A DNA stretch of 64,000 nucleotides from NCBI GenBank assembly GCA_014155875.1, contig JACEFZ010017423.1, forward strand, positions 124,001 to 188,000, written 5' to 3'. How positions within the stretch are numbered: position 1 is the first letter of the stretch; every line of letters begins with the position of its first letter. The stretch is from Cepaea nemoralis (Eukaryota; Mollusca; Gastropoda; Stylommatophora; Helicidae). Made by a program: the position numbers and the translations under genes. Positions 20,650 through 31,984 of the stretch are shown one piece after another. The notes beneath the pieces are model-generated. The model worked only from the letters and a program-made list of their open reading frames with translations. It had not been told where the DNA came from and searched no databases.

Positions 20650-22280
20650 CATTATGGGATAAACTTCTCTCGCACCACACAAAAAGATTTGTCAGTCGTA
20701 CGAGAGGAATTGATTACACATTTTATTGCCACTGGCTCTTTACATTACATAAATGCACAAAACTGTCTCTAATGCATCACACATGAATACACAGAATTTC
20801 CTATCACTAGTCGTCCCTAGCCCTACTGCTAAATCGATCTACTCGTCTAAAGAAATACGCATCGACGCTAAGCGATGTGTTCCCTACGAAGTCTGTCCCC
20901 AGTCTGACGATTCTCCGCGTGCTGATTACACAGTACGCGGAAGGACCTCGTGCGTACTTCGGCTTTTGCGTGCTACATCATTCAACACGCTTAGAGTAGT
21001 AGTCTACTCTTGAGTTCTATTCTAGTGCTTCGTGTCTATCACCTTGGCGTGATTATACCGTGACCAGAGTGCTTACTCTCTGGTTGACACTTCCGTGTCT
21101 CATGAGAGAACTGTTTACAGTTCCCCTCCCTATCTACTTCCTACACCTACCCTGCCCTCATGTTGGGGCACTGGGTTACCTCTAATCTACTTGAGGTAGA
21201 CCACTCATTCAGGGTGGTCTTCCCTCCTATCTATTTCAGTCTTTGACACACACCCTCCCCTCCTGTGTTGCGTTACAAACTTTGACTCCTGGTTGTGACG
21301 CAAGAGGTTTCTAAAAATTAGTGTATCTAATTTTTTTGTCAAAGACTTGGTTATGGGTAACTCAATAGACCTCTACTGACTATTGTCACAATGTAGTATT
21401 ACTTTACTTGGCTACTGGTGATCGCCACAAACGTGTCTGGTTGGCGTGAGCCCTCTTCTCAACCGCAATATTATATTTATTAGAGGTTTGTCTGAACCGG
21501 ACCATTCTCTTATAAGACCTGCCCTCAAATAGTAAATTAACTTACTACCCATACAAAGTTGATTTTCTTAGGATCAACACACGAATTGCTTCATGTCCCC
21601 CCATATAATATTAAACAATCCTTGCACAAGCTGTGTGCGACAGGCTTTACCTATCTCGCTTCCGCGTGTAAAGTTATCTTTCACTGTTAATTTAGTGTTT
21701 CGCTGTCTATTGTGTCCCCTGACACGGAGTTATCTCCCTTGTTCTAAAAATTAAATGCCCTTTACATGTTTGTTTTTCTGATTGTTTGCGTGTTTGGATG
21801 TAACTAATCTTATAATTTACCTTCTAACATGTGTGTCTGTCTATAATTTGTATGTAAGTTAGTTTTCTAGTGCCATAATTCGGTTAAATGTGATCACAAA
21901 CAAGTGCATACCACTAATTCGTGACAACATTTCCGTCTTATGAGACTTAAAATACTTTTTCTAAGGTATACACTAAACTACACACAACACATTCGAGACA
22001 GTATATCTCATCATTGAAAGCAAACGCTTGACGCAGACAAATAATAAAAAGTCGCGTTGAGCGGCAGAAAAAATCCGCTGGTTGTCCTAACTCTCCATTG
22101 TATATTTTCCATTTTCTCTTACTTTCACACTTCTGTCACACATCTTTTATCCTGCCAGTTATTTAACAACCTTGAAGTGACACTGTACAAGTTTGGCTCA
22201 GTTTGAAAAGAGTTGAGCTTAATGACTGTGCGTAACTTACTGCACTAGTCATGTATTTACAAAATATCTACATGGATGAT
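20650..22280. other. apparently unique region, contains a chain of hairpins
   Basis: No repeat partner in the window and no convincing gene. The frame at 20,753-21,013 has no recognisable domain. The part at 20,859-21,446 is unusually structured (separate entry). 21,450-22,280 is AT-rich and featureless to me. Confidence 0.45.
20859..21446. other. serial array of about twelve short inverted repeats
   Basis: Stems seen directly: TCCGCGT/ACGCGGA (20,914/20,935), AGAGTAG/CTACTCT (20,993/21,004), ACCAGAG/CTCTGGT (21,063/21,078), GACAC/GTGTC (21,086/21,095), GAACTG/CAGTTC (21,108/21,118), TGCCC/GGGCA (21,153/21,166), TACCTC/GAGGTA (21,177/21,193), GACCAC/GTGGTC (21,199/21,214), TTGCGT/ACGCAA (21,268/21,298), AAAAATTAG/CTAATTTTT (21,313/21,327), CAATAG/CTATTG (21,363/21,380), CGCCA/TGGCG (21,423/21,442). 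An outer pair AGTCTTTGAC/GTCAAAGACT (21,238/21,338) encloses two of them. Function unknown. Confidence 0.6.
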
Positions 22281-22284
22281 CATC

Positions 22285-22720
22285 ATCATATATAACTAGT
22301 TTCACCCAGTTACCGTATAGTACAGACTGCAAGATGCCCCAACCATTGTGCTACTTTAGGTGTTGTTCAGACAGACTCACAAAGGGAACTAGCAACTCGC
22401 ATCAGAATGATCATGTCATGAGAAGTGGAAAACTTGGGCATGTTGTCACAACGGGAAAGCTGGAGGAGAGGAAAACCAGAGGGAGAACAAGAGAGTAGAT
22501 GCTGGACAGTTTGACATCATGGCATGGAGGAACGCCTGTAATGGAAATGGGCGGCGGTACACTAGACAGAAGGCTGTGGACAGACATGGTCACCAATGGC
22601 ATAGGGTGTGGACTACAGGAAGAAGAGGACATACAAAATGTTTATTACTATTTAATTGGATGGAATAAGTGAACAAACATGTCTATCCAACAGGAACTCA
22701 TACTGTAAAATAAAATGGTT
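22285..22720 (+). mobile_element. RTE-2 LINE C-terminal fragment
   Basis: Same order of landmarks as at 17,140, starting ATATATAACTAGTTTCACCC. It has lost a few codons before the HVMRSGK phrase. The foldback follows at 22,779. Confidence 0.7.
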
Positions 22721-22778
22721 ATTAAGATTTAAAAAAATGAGAAAATGAAATTCAAAACAATGTATTTCCTTAGTGAAT

Positions 22779-22920
22779 ATAAACACAGAAGCCACAAACA
22801 ATATGTTACACGATTGCCTGGCATATTTCGCTAAATCTCGTCGGGTGACGAGACCAAATACGAGGAAATATGTCAGGCAATAAATGGTGTCACATATTGT
22901 TTACCGCTTCTGTGTTTAAA
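22779..22920. repeat. foldback (inverted) repeat, copy 2
   Basis: AACACAGAAGCCACAAACAA on the left pairs imperfectly with TTGTTTACCGCTTCTGTGTT on the right; the centre is TCGTCGGGTGACGA. It lies between RTE-2 and R1, like the other copies. Confidence 0.75.
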
Positions 22921-23440
22921 GAAAATTAAATTGTTTGGATATGTATGACACATGACAGCGACAAAGGCTTACGATGGAGAGACGTTTAAATAGACTGTTA
23001 CGGAAGTAAAGTTCTAGATAGGGCTAGCGAAGTGGTTACGCCATCTGCCTTGTGGAATTAATTCCGGCGTACGTCGTTTCGTTCACGAATGCAGTTATAT
23101 CGGTAAACCTTGGGGATTGTCGGTGGAGCTGCACTGTTCGTACTTTGTGCGATGCTTCCGGCAAACCGCCCTGCGGAAAAATACTCAGCCATATGGGATA
23201 AAACCCGATGCAATGAAGTCGATCTTCTTGCCAGATTCAGTTCCAAACAAAAAGTAGGTTTGGACCTAATCAAAATAGAGGTGGAAAATGACAAGTAGGG
23301 CGGTATTGTCACAGTTATGGCTTAATGCCGAGACCTTGATGAGCAAATCAACTAAGTGGTAAGCCATTGTGTGTTTTATCATCAAATTCTCGTATTAGAA
23401 AGGAAACCAAGGTCACATATTTTACATTTCAGCGACTGAG

Positions 23441-23445
<5 letters not shown>

Positions 23446-23471
<26 letters not shown>

Positions 23472-23511
23472 AGCGGTTCCAACTTCACGGCAACGGGTCG
23501 TCCCCATATAA
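23446..23511 (-). mobile_element. minimal LINE 3' tail with (CTAA)n, TSD present
   Basis: Flanked by TGAGAGTTA at 23,437-23,445 and 23,512-23,520. On the minus strand it reads ACGACCCGTTGCCGTGAAGT, then GGAACCGCTA and (CTAA)n. Only about 66 bp were inserted. The tail repeat is the same as that of the intact LINE at 36.3 kb but the bases before it differ, so it is another family. Confidence 0.7.
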
Positions 23512-23715
23512 TGAGAGTTATTGCAGCTGAATACCTCAAACATTGGCTTGTGTTTGCTAGGATCATATACAACTACATCGTTAAGGCAAACATCAGCGAC
23601 TGTCGTACTCCACATGTGTATCAAAGACGAACATCCATATCATCTGTTTCTTTGCGCCATTAATAGTCTCTACGACCATATTTGCTGTCATTAGAAGGTA
23701 CGTGACACATGCCTG

Positions 23716-25382
23716 GGTCATTGACATTAAGGAGAATGACCGTGCGAGTACATAAACAAGTGACCGGGCATGGGAAATAATAGATGAAAGTTAGAGACAG
23801 TAAGGTGAGTGACCCCAGTAGGGAGACTACGAGAAAAACAACCAGCCATGAGAAATAATGGTGCGGGTGTGAGCAGACCCCAGGGTGGATGGGGAGAAAG
23901 ACAGTTTTAGTCTTGGGTGTAATGTTGTTGGGAGCCCAGGGAGGGGCTACACAGCAGGGTTAAAAGACAGTGGAAAACTTTGACTTTAGCAGTGGAAGCT
24001 GAGACCGACTGAGGTTCGGTTCGTGTGAAGTCAAGGGACTTCAAGCAGTTGATGTTTTAGCGCCGAGCGGATCGGTAAGCTAATGAAGTGGGAGCTTCAG
24101 ACTGACTGCGGTCAGATGTATGGTTGTGTCTTTCTCCCAGTGGTGAATACAGGCTTGAAACCCAGTGGGGGTTGGATAGTTAATGGAGGCCTGAACCCAG
24201 AGTGGGTTTATAGTTAGTGGAGACTAGACCCATGTGTGTGGGCGTATTGTGTGAAGTCCAGCTGTGGATAGGAACTGGATTACTTGTCGAATGGATTTGA
24301 GATGAAGCAAGCCGTGAGAAGACAGTGATGTGTACGTGTTAAATTGTGAGGAGGATATTTATATTCTATGGATTATACTGTTTCTGGATATAGAGTTGTG
24401 GTCCGTTTGTACGTGTTCTTTCGGTATTAAAGGATTATGTGCGCCAACTCAATCTTGTTCAATAACTGATGGATGTGTATTACTGGGGTGAGTTGCATTG
24501 TGAGACAGTTAGATAGCTCAATTGACACACTAGGAGCATCGTTACCTAGACAACGACCATCTCACGCACTTATCATAAAGAACGTCGTGTGATATATGAG
24601 AGCTCGTCCGATCAAGAAACCCATTGCATTATAGACATTGTTGTCATTATGTTTATCTGTGAACGCTTCGATTAGAGAGAATACGAAGATAAGAGACATT
24701 AGTCGGATGCCCAGTTACAACGACAATTATGGCGGTCAGAGACGGTCAATGCCAAAAGTGTCCCAGAGGTAATACACAGTTCATGTAAAGTTCACGACAG
24801 ATAAATTTGATACCAGGCAGGATTGCTGAAGCTAGCAGACAGTTCGTGAAAAGGACAACATCAAAAACAGCGGCACAGAAAAGTCGGCGCCATGATACTA
24901 GTTGGACGATACCCTGACAGGTGTGTGTGGGTGTGACAGGACAGGATTTAAGACAGTGAGCAATTTCGTCGCCAAGTCCTGTGCGTGGTGAGACATTTTG
25001 TGTGTGTGTGTGTGTGCTGAGGCAACGCACTGTGTTGGTCGCGAGTCGACAGGTGAAGAATTTCACCACAGCTGACACTACGGGGGAGGACGGTGGAAAT
25101 TGTGAGATTCCACGGACAAATCGGGTCAGCGCTGTTTACGAGGACAGGTGACCGAAGAGGATAGTAAGGGTACCCCTACCACAGCCGGGTTGGTCTGAGA
25201 AGGTTGTGTGGAAACTGTGTTTACTGAAGATTTTTCACTGAAGGTGATCAAGAGAAATTGAGGTGACATTGCGAGTCGGGGGGTGGATGGAGTGAAGCAC
25301 TCAGGGAATTTCCACGGCCTATTGTGGTTAAGATGACTCATTGTGAATGAACAGAACAAGGGTTAAGCAAGCACACATACCA
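23716..25382 (+). mobile_element. LTR-like insertion inside R1, no coding region
   Basis: It interrupts R1 cleanly. ATTAAAGGATTATG at about 24,426 could be a polyadenylation region. At 24,597 TATGAGAGCTCGTCCGATC resembles sequence following a 5' LTR (compare GGGGGCTCGTCCGGGAT-type binding sites). If so, an LTR of 0.8-0.9 kb is followed by about 0.75 kb of G-rich leader and no gag or pol. Edges and termini are not resolved and no second LTR was found. Confidence 0.35.
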
Positions 25383-25790
25383 GTGGGATTAAGCGGATAT
25401 TGCAGTAGATATATTATCCCGTAGGTAGAATGCATTTCCTCTGTGAGTTTATCTACCACATGACGTCACATACTGGACATCAAATGTATCGCAATTACTC
25501 AAAATTTATTTCAGTAGCTATTGATCAGAGTGACAACATAGTTCCTTAGATATTATGCCACACGTTCTTCAATCTAAGTGTTTGCATTACACATAATGTA
25601 TTTATACTCCACACACACACATACACACACAAACACACACACACACAAACAATTATGTTTTCTTGTCTCCTGTGTTCCTTTAAAACATCTGCTCAATTTA
25701 TTTTCCTTGATACCATGAATTCATATTATACAGATTTCTACATTTTACCTATGAAACATTACAATGAGTTGAGTTGAATTGAGTTGAGTT

Positions 25791-26220
25791 TAGCTAAGAA
25801 CTAACATCACTGCACTCAGGATATTCCCACACGTCATGAGTTTCAATTCACATAACCTATAAAATATGAAAATATAATGTCGGGAGTTTGTAACGTTTCA
25901 CTACACTTGGTATGTTGAGCAAATTTGAAAAATGAAGTACATTATGTCATTAAATATGTACTAAAACATTAATTAAATTAACTATAGACACTACCATAGT
26001 CTAACGCTATTGTTGAGAAGCTGGAAAGTATCAATGAAGAATTATCATAATAGGTATTTGGAGTTCAAAGAATTACTCCAGCAGACAACAGCCATTCGCT
26101 GTATAATGCTGCACGGTGTACTGTGGAGCTTTTTGTGTGTGTGTGTGGGGGGGGGGGGGGATAATATAATGTACTTTCAGATTTGTTCTACATACAAAGT
26201 GTAGTGAGACTTTACAAACA
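25791..26220. other. no gene recognised
   Basis: AT-rich. It contains GAGTTGAGTTGAATTGAG repeats near 25,765-25,790 and a (GT)n(G)n run at 26,132-26,160. Confidence 0.45.
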
Positions 26221-26381
26221 CCTGGTAGTACAACACTAAATCAGACGAGAAAGGCCGTCTAGGTTTGATAAAATAGGAGGCATGAAACTACCAGAGGACA
26301 ACAATCAGGCCTAGATCGAACGAGAACGGCCTAGCAGCGAGTATGGAGCGGTAAAAAAACGAGCTTTTCAAGCTGGGTCAC

Positions 26382-26681
26382 TATAACAGTATGACCTGTT
26401 ATATGGGCTTTAGTTAGTTTGGTATGCAAGATGCTGCGCAAGGGGAAAGGGAATGAGCACGAATGAGCACGGTAGTTAGAGAATTGAGTGATACTCTGCT
26501 GACGTAGGGGGTTAGTAACGATCAGCTGGCTAACTGTCAACAAACTTTGATATTTGCAGTCTACAATTTTTGTACCAGAGAACCTTCATAATTAAACAGA
26601 CATTTATTTATCATCAAGGAGTTGTCTTGATTTCCTACAGTTACACTCAGCTACAGTTGCATTCAGACTCGCTCCGTTATA
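26382..26681. mobile_element. 300-bp insertion with TATAAC termini, copy A only
   Basis: It is flanked by TCAC at 26,378-26,381 and 26,682-26,685; copy B has a single TCAC at the homologous site (about 42,450). The insert starts TATAACAGTATGACCTG and ends CTCCGTTATA, giving short inverted termini. It holds AATTAAACAGAC at about 26,592, a possible polyadenylation signal. Either a solo LTR or a MITE; undecided. Confidence 0.6.
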
Positions 26682-26759
26682 TCACAATGATATGTATAGG
26701 ATACTAGTAGTACATATGTTAGCTACAAAATATGAGTTACCGGTTGTTAACACGATGTT

Positions 26760-27110
26760 TATAACTGTTGTTGTTGTTGAGGCTATTGTTGTTTTTGCCG
26801 TTATATTTGTATTATATATTTGTAATATTTGTTGTTACTGTTATTGCTATTATTAATATTATTATATTCGTCTTGTTATTGTTATTATTGTTATTATTAA
26901 TATTATTATTGCTGTTTTTGTGGCTATTGTGGCTGCTATTATGACTAGTTTTATTTTTATGTACATGTTGTTGCCATTTTCTTGTTATTGTTGTTGTTGC
27001 TCTTCTGTTATTGTTATTGTTGTTGTTATTATATTGCTACTGTTGTTATTGTTATTATTATTGATGTTGCTGTCGTTTTTGCTGTTATTTTTGTTGTTAT
27101 TGTTATTGGT
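26760..27110. repeat. (TTG/TTA)n microsatellite tract
   Basis: Degenerate trinucleotide tract after the R2 edge; collinear with 42,530-42,880. Confidence 0.85.
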
Positions 27111-29164
27111 GTTTGTGACATGGTTGTCGCGTCCTCCAAGATTTCCAGGAACTAGGTCTCAAGTATGGATGACCACATAAGGACAGTCTGCTATATATTT
27201 CGAACACAGGACATCGTAATTGGAATGTACACAGCGGCAGGCAAGCTCGGTGATTGGATGATTAACGCGAGATAGCTACATTCCTAATAGGTTCCAGCGG
27301 GGTCGAACGAAAGGATACCTCACTTAAAAATGTAGTGTCACTAAGTCAAGTCGCTTCCCAGTTCGGGGAGTTCTTTTAGTTTTTTGCGCCCAAAATTTGC
27401 ACTTTCTGCGCCTGTGGTAAGCATATAAATTCATTATATATGTTATAACCATGCCTTTGTTTCCGTATGTGAATTTGGAAACTGTGAGATTAATGTTTCA
27501 TTGAAAAGTGGCCGCAGTTTCGTTGTCTGCAGGACCGACAGGGCTGTCCAAAATGGTTCCCTATGCTTGCAATTCCATTTAGCTATGATTAAAACTCTTG
27601 TATGCGTTGTGAATATATCTCATTACCAATGCATATAAATCTGCAAACTCTCTATGTGCTGTGGAGTAATTTTTTTTTTTTTTGTATTTGTTTTTTTCTG
27701 AGTGCATATTTTGAACCTCTTTCCTTAAGCTGGAGAAATGTCCACTATCTGCGTATACCAGGCAAGGTAAAAGCATATACATAAATGTTGAAGAGGAGAG
27801 ATGATGTTCCTCCTTAAAGCATTTAATTTGGAGTAAAACACCTGAATGTCCTGCAGGAGCTGGTGCCAGAATGGAACAATATTGTTTATAAGTTGGATAC
27901 TCATTGCATTTGGTGAATGAATTAAGATACTTAATGTGTGAGGTCTTTTCTTTTGAATGGAAGGATAACTAGGGAAAACAATTATGTACAAAGGAGAATA
28001 GTGAACATGGTTATCAAATTCCGAATCGATCAAGGTATTACTCAACTTTGAGACTATATGTGACAGGCATGGGCGAAGATGACATTGCTTATCTGGTATC
28101 CTAAACTTTGAGAGCTCTGTAGTGGGTATTGGATGGAGAGGAGCCAGCTATTGGGTTGATAACTTCTGGGGGACACTACGGCCTTCTTCCCTCCTTTGTT
28201 TATTTTCCCTGGGTCAAAATTCCCTTTGTTTATTTTCCCTTTTCCTTGGGGTTTTACCTTTCTTCCATTTCCAATGATCATATAGGTGCATTTATGGTAC
28301 CAGTAGATATATGTTTTGATACTGGAATTTCAGGTAGTGGTTAAATCCATCCAGAACCAGATATGACTCTTGATGGGAGCTCCTGGCTGGAGAGATGACG
28401 AATCCTATTTTGGAAGAACTTACAGGCGAGAGTTCCATCCAACCACATAAAGCAGGTAACCCAGTATCACTATGAATCAACCAGGGGACTTTTAGCCTGT
28501 ACCTGTGATTAGAGAGGCAACCTCGACGATCATCCTACCTGAACCAGAACAACAAACTTACTATGGACCCAATTTATTTAGTCTCACAGAACATTTGAAC
28601 ATTTAGGGTCCAAAACCCAACATGGAGTGGAGAGGATTGAGCTTAAGATAGAGAATTATAATTATTATTATAACCTAACAGATCTATGGGTATGATTCAA
28701 TCCACTGGGGAAATATGGGTTATGTTTTTTCTAAAAAGGTGATTGTTTAATGTATTAATGGATACATACCATGCCTTTTGAAATGGGTGATTATTTTGTG
28801 ATCAGAATAGCCAAAACCCATCCCCAGTTTGTTTGTTATTAAGTTTAATAGATATTTCATTTTACACTCTGAGTGTTCCATTAATTCTTTGAGTGTTCAT
28901 GTTATTGTCTGTTAACTATTAATTCACCCTAGATATTAATTATTTATCTGAGAGCAGAGTGGCAAGGAAACTCCACAAGTTTATTATTATTCAAGGAAAT
29001 CGTTTCCTTGTTGACCTTGGGGACTTCCTTGGCTCTCCTGGACCCTATTGATAGCCTCAAGTAATTGAGCCATTGAAGGCTACTAAAATTATAGTGGGCC
29101 AGGATCACATTGGGAAAGATGAATTCTAGTTTTCCTCTATCTCTTTGAGATTTCCTAAGATATA

Positions 29165-30471
29165 CGACAGGACCTAACAAAAATAGATGGCTGAAAGTGA
29201 TAAGTAGGGAGGTTTTGTCACAGCTATGACTGACTGAATGCCGAGACAGTGATGAGCAGACGGAGTAAGGGATAAGACACAGATGTGGTTTGTCACCAAA
29301 TTCTCGTATTAGAAAGAAAACTAAGGTAAAGTATGTTACATGTTCTACGACTGGGTGTCATTGCTAGCTGAATACCTCAAGCGGTGGCTTGTCTTTGCTA
29401 GGATCAAATATAACTCAAGCGTTACAGCAAAAATCAGCGACTGTCGTTTTTTTACTTTTTACTTGTGTATCAAAGACGAACATCGATATCATCAGTTTCT
29501 TTACTCCATTAATAGGTCTCTATGACCACATTTGCTATCATTATGAGGCACATGTACATGTGCTGCCAAAAATACTAATGCTCTAGATACTGAAAAGTCG
29601 TAATGATTAAACAGATATTGCACTTGATATATTATCCGTATGTAGAATGCACTTCCTTTATTATATTATTTACCACATGAAATCGCACGCTGGAATTCTA
29701 AGATGTCGCAATTAATTCAATTTATTTTAGTAGGTTTTGATCACATTTGTAATACTTTTAATTAAATATTATGTTATAGGTTCTTTGGTCTAATTATTTG
29801 CTGTATACATCCTTCATATATACTATAAAAAGATTACTTCTCTTATCTCCCATGCTGCATAAAAATTGCATTTCAACTTATTTCCCTTGATGCTAAGAAT
29901 TCCTGTTACAGATATTTCAACATGTTTACATATGAAACCAGGGCCGTGCCGTGCTATGATACAGAGAGGTGGCCGCATCAGACGACGCCGAAAGGGGGTG
30001 GCAGAAATAGTGAAATCATATGATACAATTTGAATCATTCAATAATTAAACATCTTTAACGGGCGGCATTTCGAAAAGAAACAAATAACATTTAAGAAGC
30101 GGCATTTGTAAAACTTGCATCATACTGTGAAAATCTACCGCACGGCCCTTTAGGAAACATTACAATGATTGAAACTAGTTGCAATATTCATAAACGAAAT
30201 AACGGCTGTAGCAGGATATAACAATAGGAAATAAAAACAGTTAAGTACGTGTAACACCTGCGAAAAGATGAGAAATACTAAAGATGGACACAATGTACTT
30301 ACCTTACAACGAACTCCACAATGATGAACATACTTTGTTTTTGAAGGGGAGTAGGCTTGGGGGATAATAAAATACAATAAAATCAAAAATGCAAATAAGT
30401 ATATTACGACACATTGACAGTCACGAATGTTGACACTGGGGTCTAGCTGGACCCCATGGTAGTTCCTATGG
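29165..30471 (+). repeat. R1 dispersed repeat, copy e
   Basis: The left join is AGATATACGACAGGACCTAAC, the same junction as at 18,960. Standard R1 landmarks run to GTTGACACTGGGG at about 30,429. A small palindrome GGGGTCTAGCTGGACCCC lies at 30,438-30,455, then a hAT element begins at 30,472. A MITE lies at 29,939-30,150. Confidence 0.65.
29939..30150. mobile_element. hAT-type MITE, copy e
   Basis: Left TSD TATGAAAC (29,931-29,938), right TAGGAAAC (30,151-30,158). Ends CAGGGCCGTGCC and CCGCACGGCCCTT are inverted repeats. Same site in R1 as the copies at 20,335 and 46,965, so the MITE entered the R1 ancestor of this subgroup. Confidence 0.8.
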
Positions 30472-31480
30472 CAGAGGCTCCCAAACCATGGTCCGCGGGC
30501 CACCTGTGGCCCGCCAGCTGTCCGAAAGTGGCACGCGAGGCCTCTCATTTAATATAATATATCTTAATAATTTCAAAAATGCACTTGGAGCGCCCCGTCA
30601 GCGTGCTAATAATTGACTCTGCTCGTGGTTGTTATGCTCAGATATTATCGAATGCGCCTGTTCAGTTCGCAACGAAACGTTATGAAGTTCCCATATCCCA
30701 GCCTTGTCGACCAATCAGAGTGCGCAAGGCGCCATGTTGTCGTCTGTTAAACCGGTTAGCAGAGTCGGTAGTATTGTGTTGAAATTAGAAAGTTTCAAAT
30801 AAAATTTTACTGTTAAAGCCTATAAACATGAGTGTGGAAAATCTCAAATCAAACAATGGTAAAAAGCGAAAATGTGAAGACGTTGCTTGTCGTGAATTCA
30901 ACGAAGATTGGGGCACTGAAAAATATTGTCTATCTGATTCTGTCTGAAATAAATGAATTGCCTTTCAGAACGGGAATTTCTGCTGAACGATGACTGGCTT
31001 AATGACCTGGCATTTTTGGTGGACATCACGTCGCATTTAAACTCTTTGAATGCGAGGATCCAGGGAAAACACAAATTATTCACAAATTTGTGCGATGAGA
31101 TTTCTTCATTTAAAATGAGACTATGACTGTTTATCGGACAGCTGACTGAAGGGACTTTAGAGGCGTTTCCAACTCTGAAGACTCTTGTGGCGGAAAAGAA
31201 ATGTGACTTGTTACAGTACAAAGTAAAAGTTGAAAGTCTTCTGGATATCTTTCATTCAAAATTTCAAGAGTTCACGATAGAGAAGGATAATGTTGCCCTT
31301 TCATAAATCTCTTCGTTATAAAAAGCAAGCAACGTTCCAAACTCGTCGACAGTAACCTAACTGTGCTTATGACTTTGGGCACGACAGATGTGTGCCCAGA
31401 CATTGATAAACTGGCATCTTAGCTTAAGTAACTGGTGATGAAAAACAGCTACAATTGTAAATTATAAGTATATTAATAAT
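30472..31480 (+). pseudogene. hAT transposon remnant with GTF2IRD2/ZBED-like transposase
   Basis: The 5' end CAGAGGCTCCCAAACC is hAT-like and GGGCCACCTGTGGCCCGCC follows. An ATG at 30,828 opens MSVENLKSNNGKKRKCED, CREFNEDWGTEKYC, stopped at 30,945. From 30,977 the same type of protein resumes in another frame: LLNDDWLNDLAFLVDITSHL, NSLNARIQGKHKLFTNLCDE, a TGA at 31,124, then LFIGQLTEGTLEAFPTLKTL, ending 31,304. The DLAFLVDIT and LNARIQGK phrases are typical of hAT transposases related to GTF2IRD2 and ZBED proteins. Catalytic region and 3' terminus are lost; R4 begins at 31,482. Confidence 0.7.
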
Positions 31481-31481
31481 T

Positions 31482-31982
31482 GCATGTCTTAGTCAGATAT
31501 GACTGAGCTACCGTATGACAGTAGACGGTACTACCTGCTTTCTGTCAGGGCCGAATGTTGGGCGGCGCTTACCAAACCCGACACCCTACATTGTGCCAAC
31601 GGCTTCGGGCGGAAGAGCGCAATTGGGAGGGTACAAGCCTGACCCTAGTGCGTGGAAATGCAACCCAAAGACAAAATAAATCATGGCAGGGCAGACCAGG
31701 CCCTAAGCCTTGGTTGGCAGCTGGTCTAGGATTGAAGCTCCGACAGGCGGACAGTTAGAGCATTGCTTTGCTGATCCGGCAGCTTCTGCAGCTTGTCTTG
31801 TTCCAGATTATAGGTGTCAACTTTCCTCTGGAGTGAACTAGGCAGGCCGAGAGAGGGATAATTCTGCATGGGCAAGACATGGTCTCTAAATTCAACCCAG
31901 GATTTGTGTTATGGGGAGGTATGTCTCCAATTTACAAACTATCGTTTGTCAAGACGGCAATGCGTCAGTCAGTCAGTCAGTC
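31482..31982 (+). mobile_element. retroposon R4 with (CAGT)n tail, copy 2
   Basis: Starts CATGTCTTAGTCAGATATGA, ends in GTCAGTCAGTCAGTCAGTC at about 31,963-31,982. Most of the length matches 2,475-2,945. A tetranucleotide tail indicates LINE-type retroposition. It terminates the hAT remnant on its left. Confidence 0.7.
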
Positions 31983-31984
31983 AC

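Larger units (their letters stand above)
18965..20650 (+). repeat. R1 dispersed repeat, copy c, with LINE and MITE insertions
   Basis: The left edge AGATATACGACAGGACTTAT is the same junction text as at about 29,155 and 45,182. Standard R1 landmarks follow. A LINE (19,700-20,294) and a hAT-type MITE (20,335-20,568) interrupt it. It fades out after ATAACGGCTGCTG at about 20,640. Confidence 0.65.
22945..25790 (+). repeat. R1 dispersed repeat, copy d, split by an insertion
   Basis: R1 text occupies 22,945-23,715 and resumes at about 25,383 with GGATATTGCAGTAGATATAT. It carries its own tRNA-like region near 23,030 (poorly preserved), a 66-bp LINE tail at 23,446 and an insertion of about 1.67 kb at 23,716-25,382. 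A (CA)n run lies at 25,612-25,650. Confidence 0.6.
26221..30880 (+). repeat. duplicated block, copy A
   Basis: This block is collinear with 42,285-47,885, roughly 97 percent identical by eye in the best parts (for example 27,725-28,060 against 43,748-44,085). Order: R2 short form, microsatellite, about 1.8 kb of sequence seen only in these two copies, R1 with a hAT-type MITE, and the 5' end of a hAT transposon. Copy A lacks two SINEs and one LINE that copy B carries, and has one 300-bp insertion that B lacks. Confidence 0.85.

Noticed and set aside
20753..21013. An 86-codon frame near the hairpin chain
   Set aside because: No domain, biased composition, and it overlaps inverted repeats; chance open frame.
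28129..28344. Small reading frames in the duplicated block (also 44,148-44,369)
   Set aside because: The two block copies differ by frameshifting gaps in this frame, so it is not under coding constraint.
30438..30455. piggyBac assignment for R1 from the GGGGTC...GACCCC palindrome
   Set aside because: Resemblance only; no TTAA target site or matching opposite terminus could be fixed.
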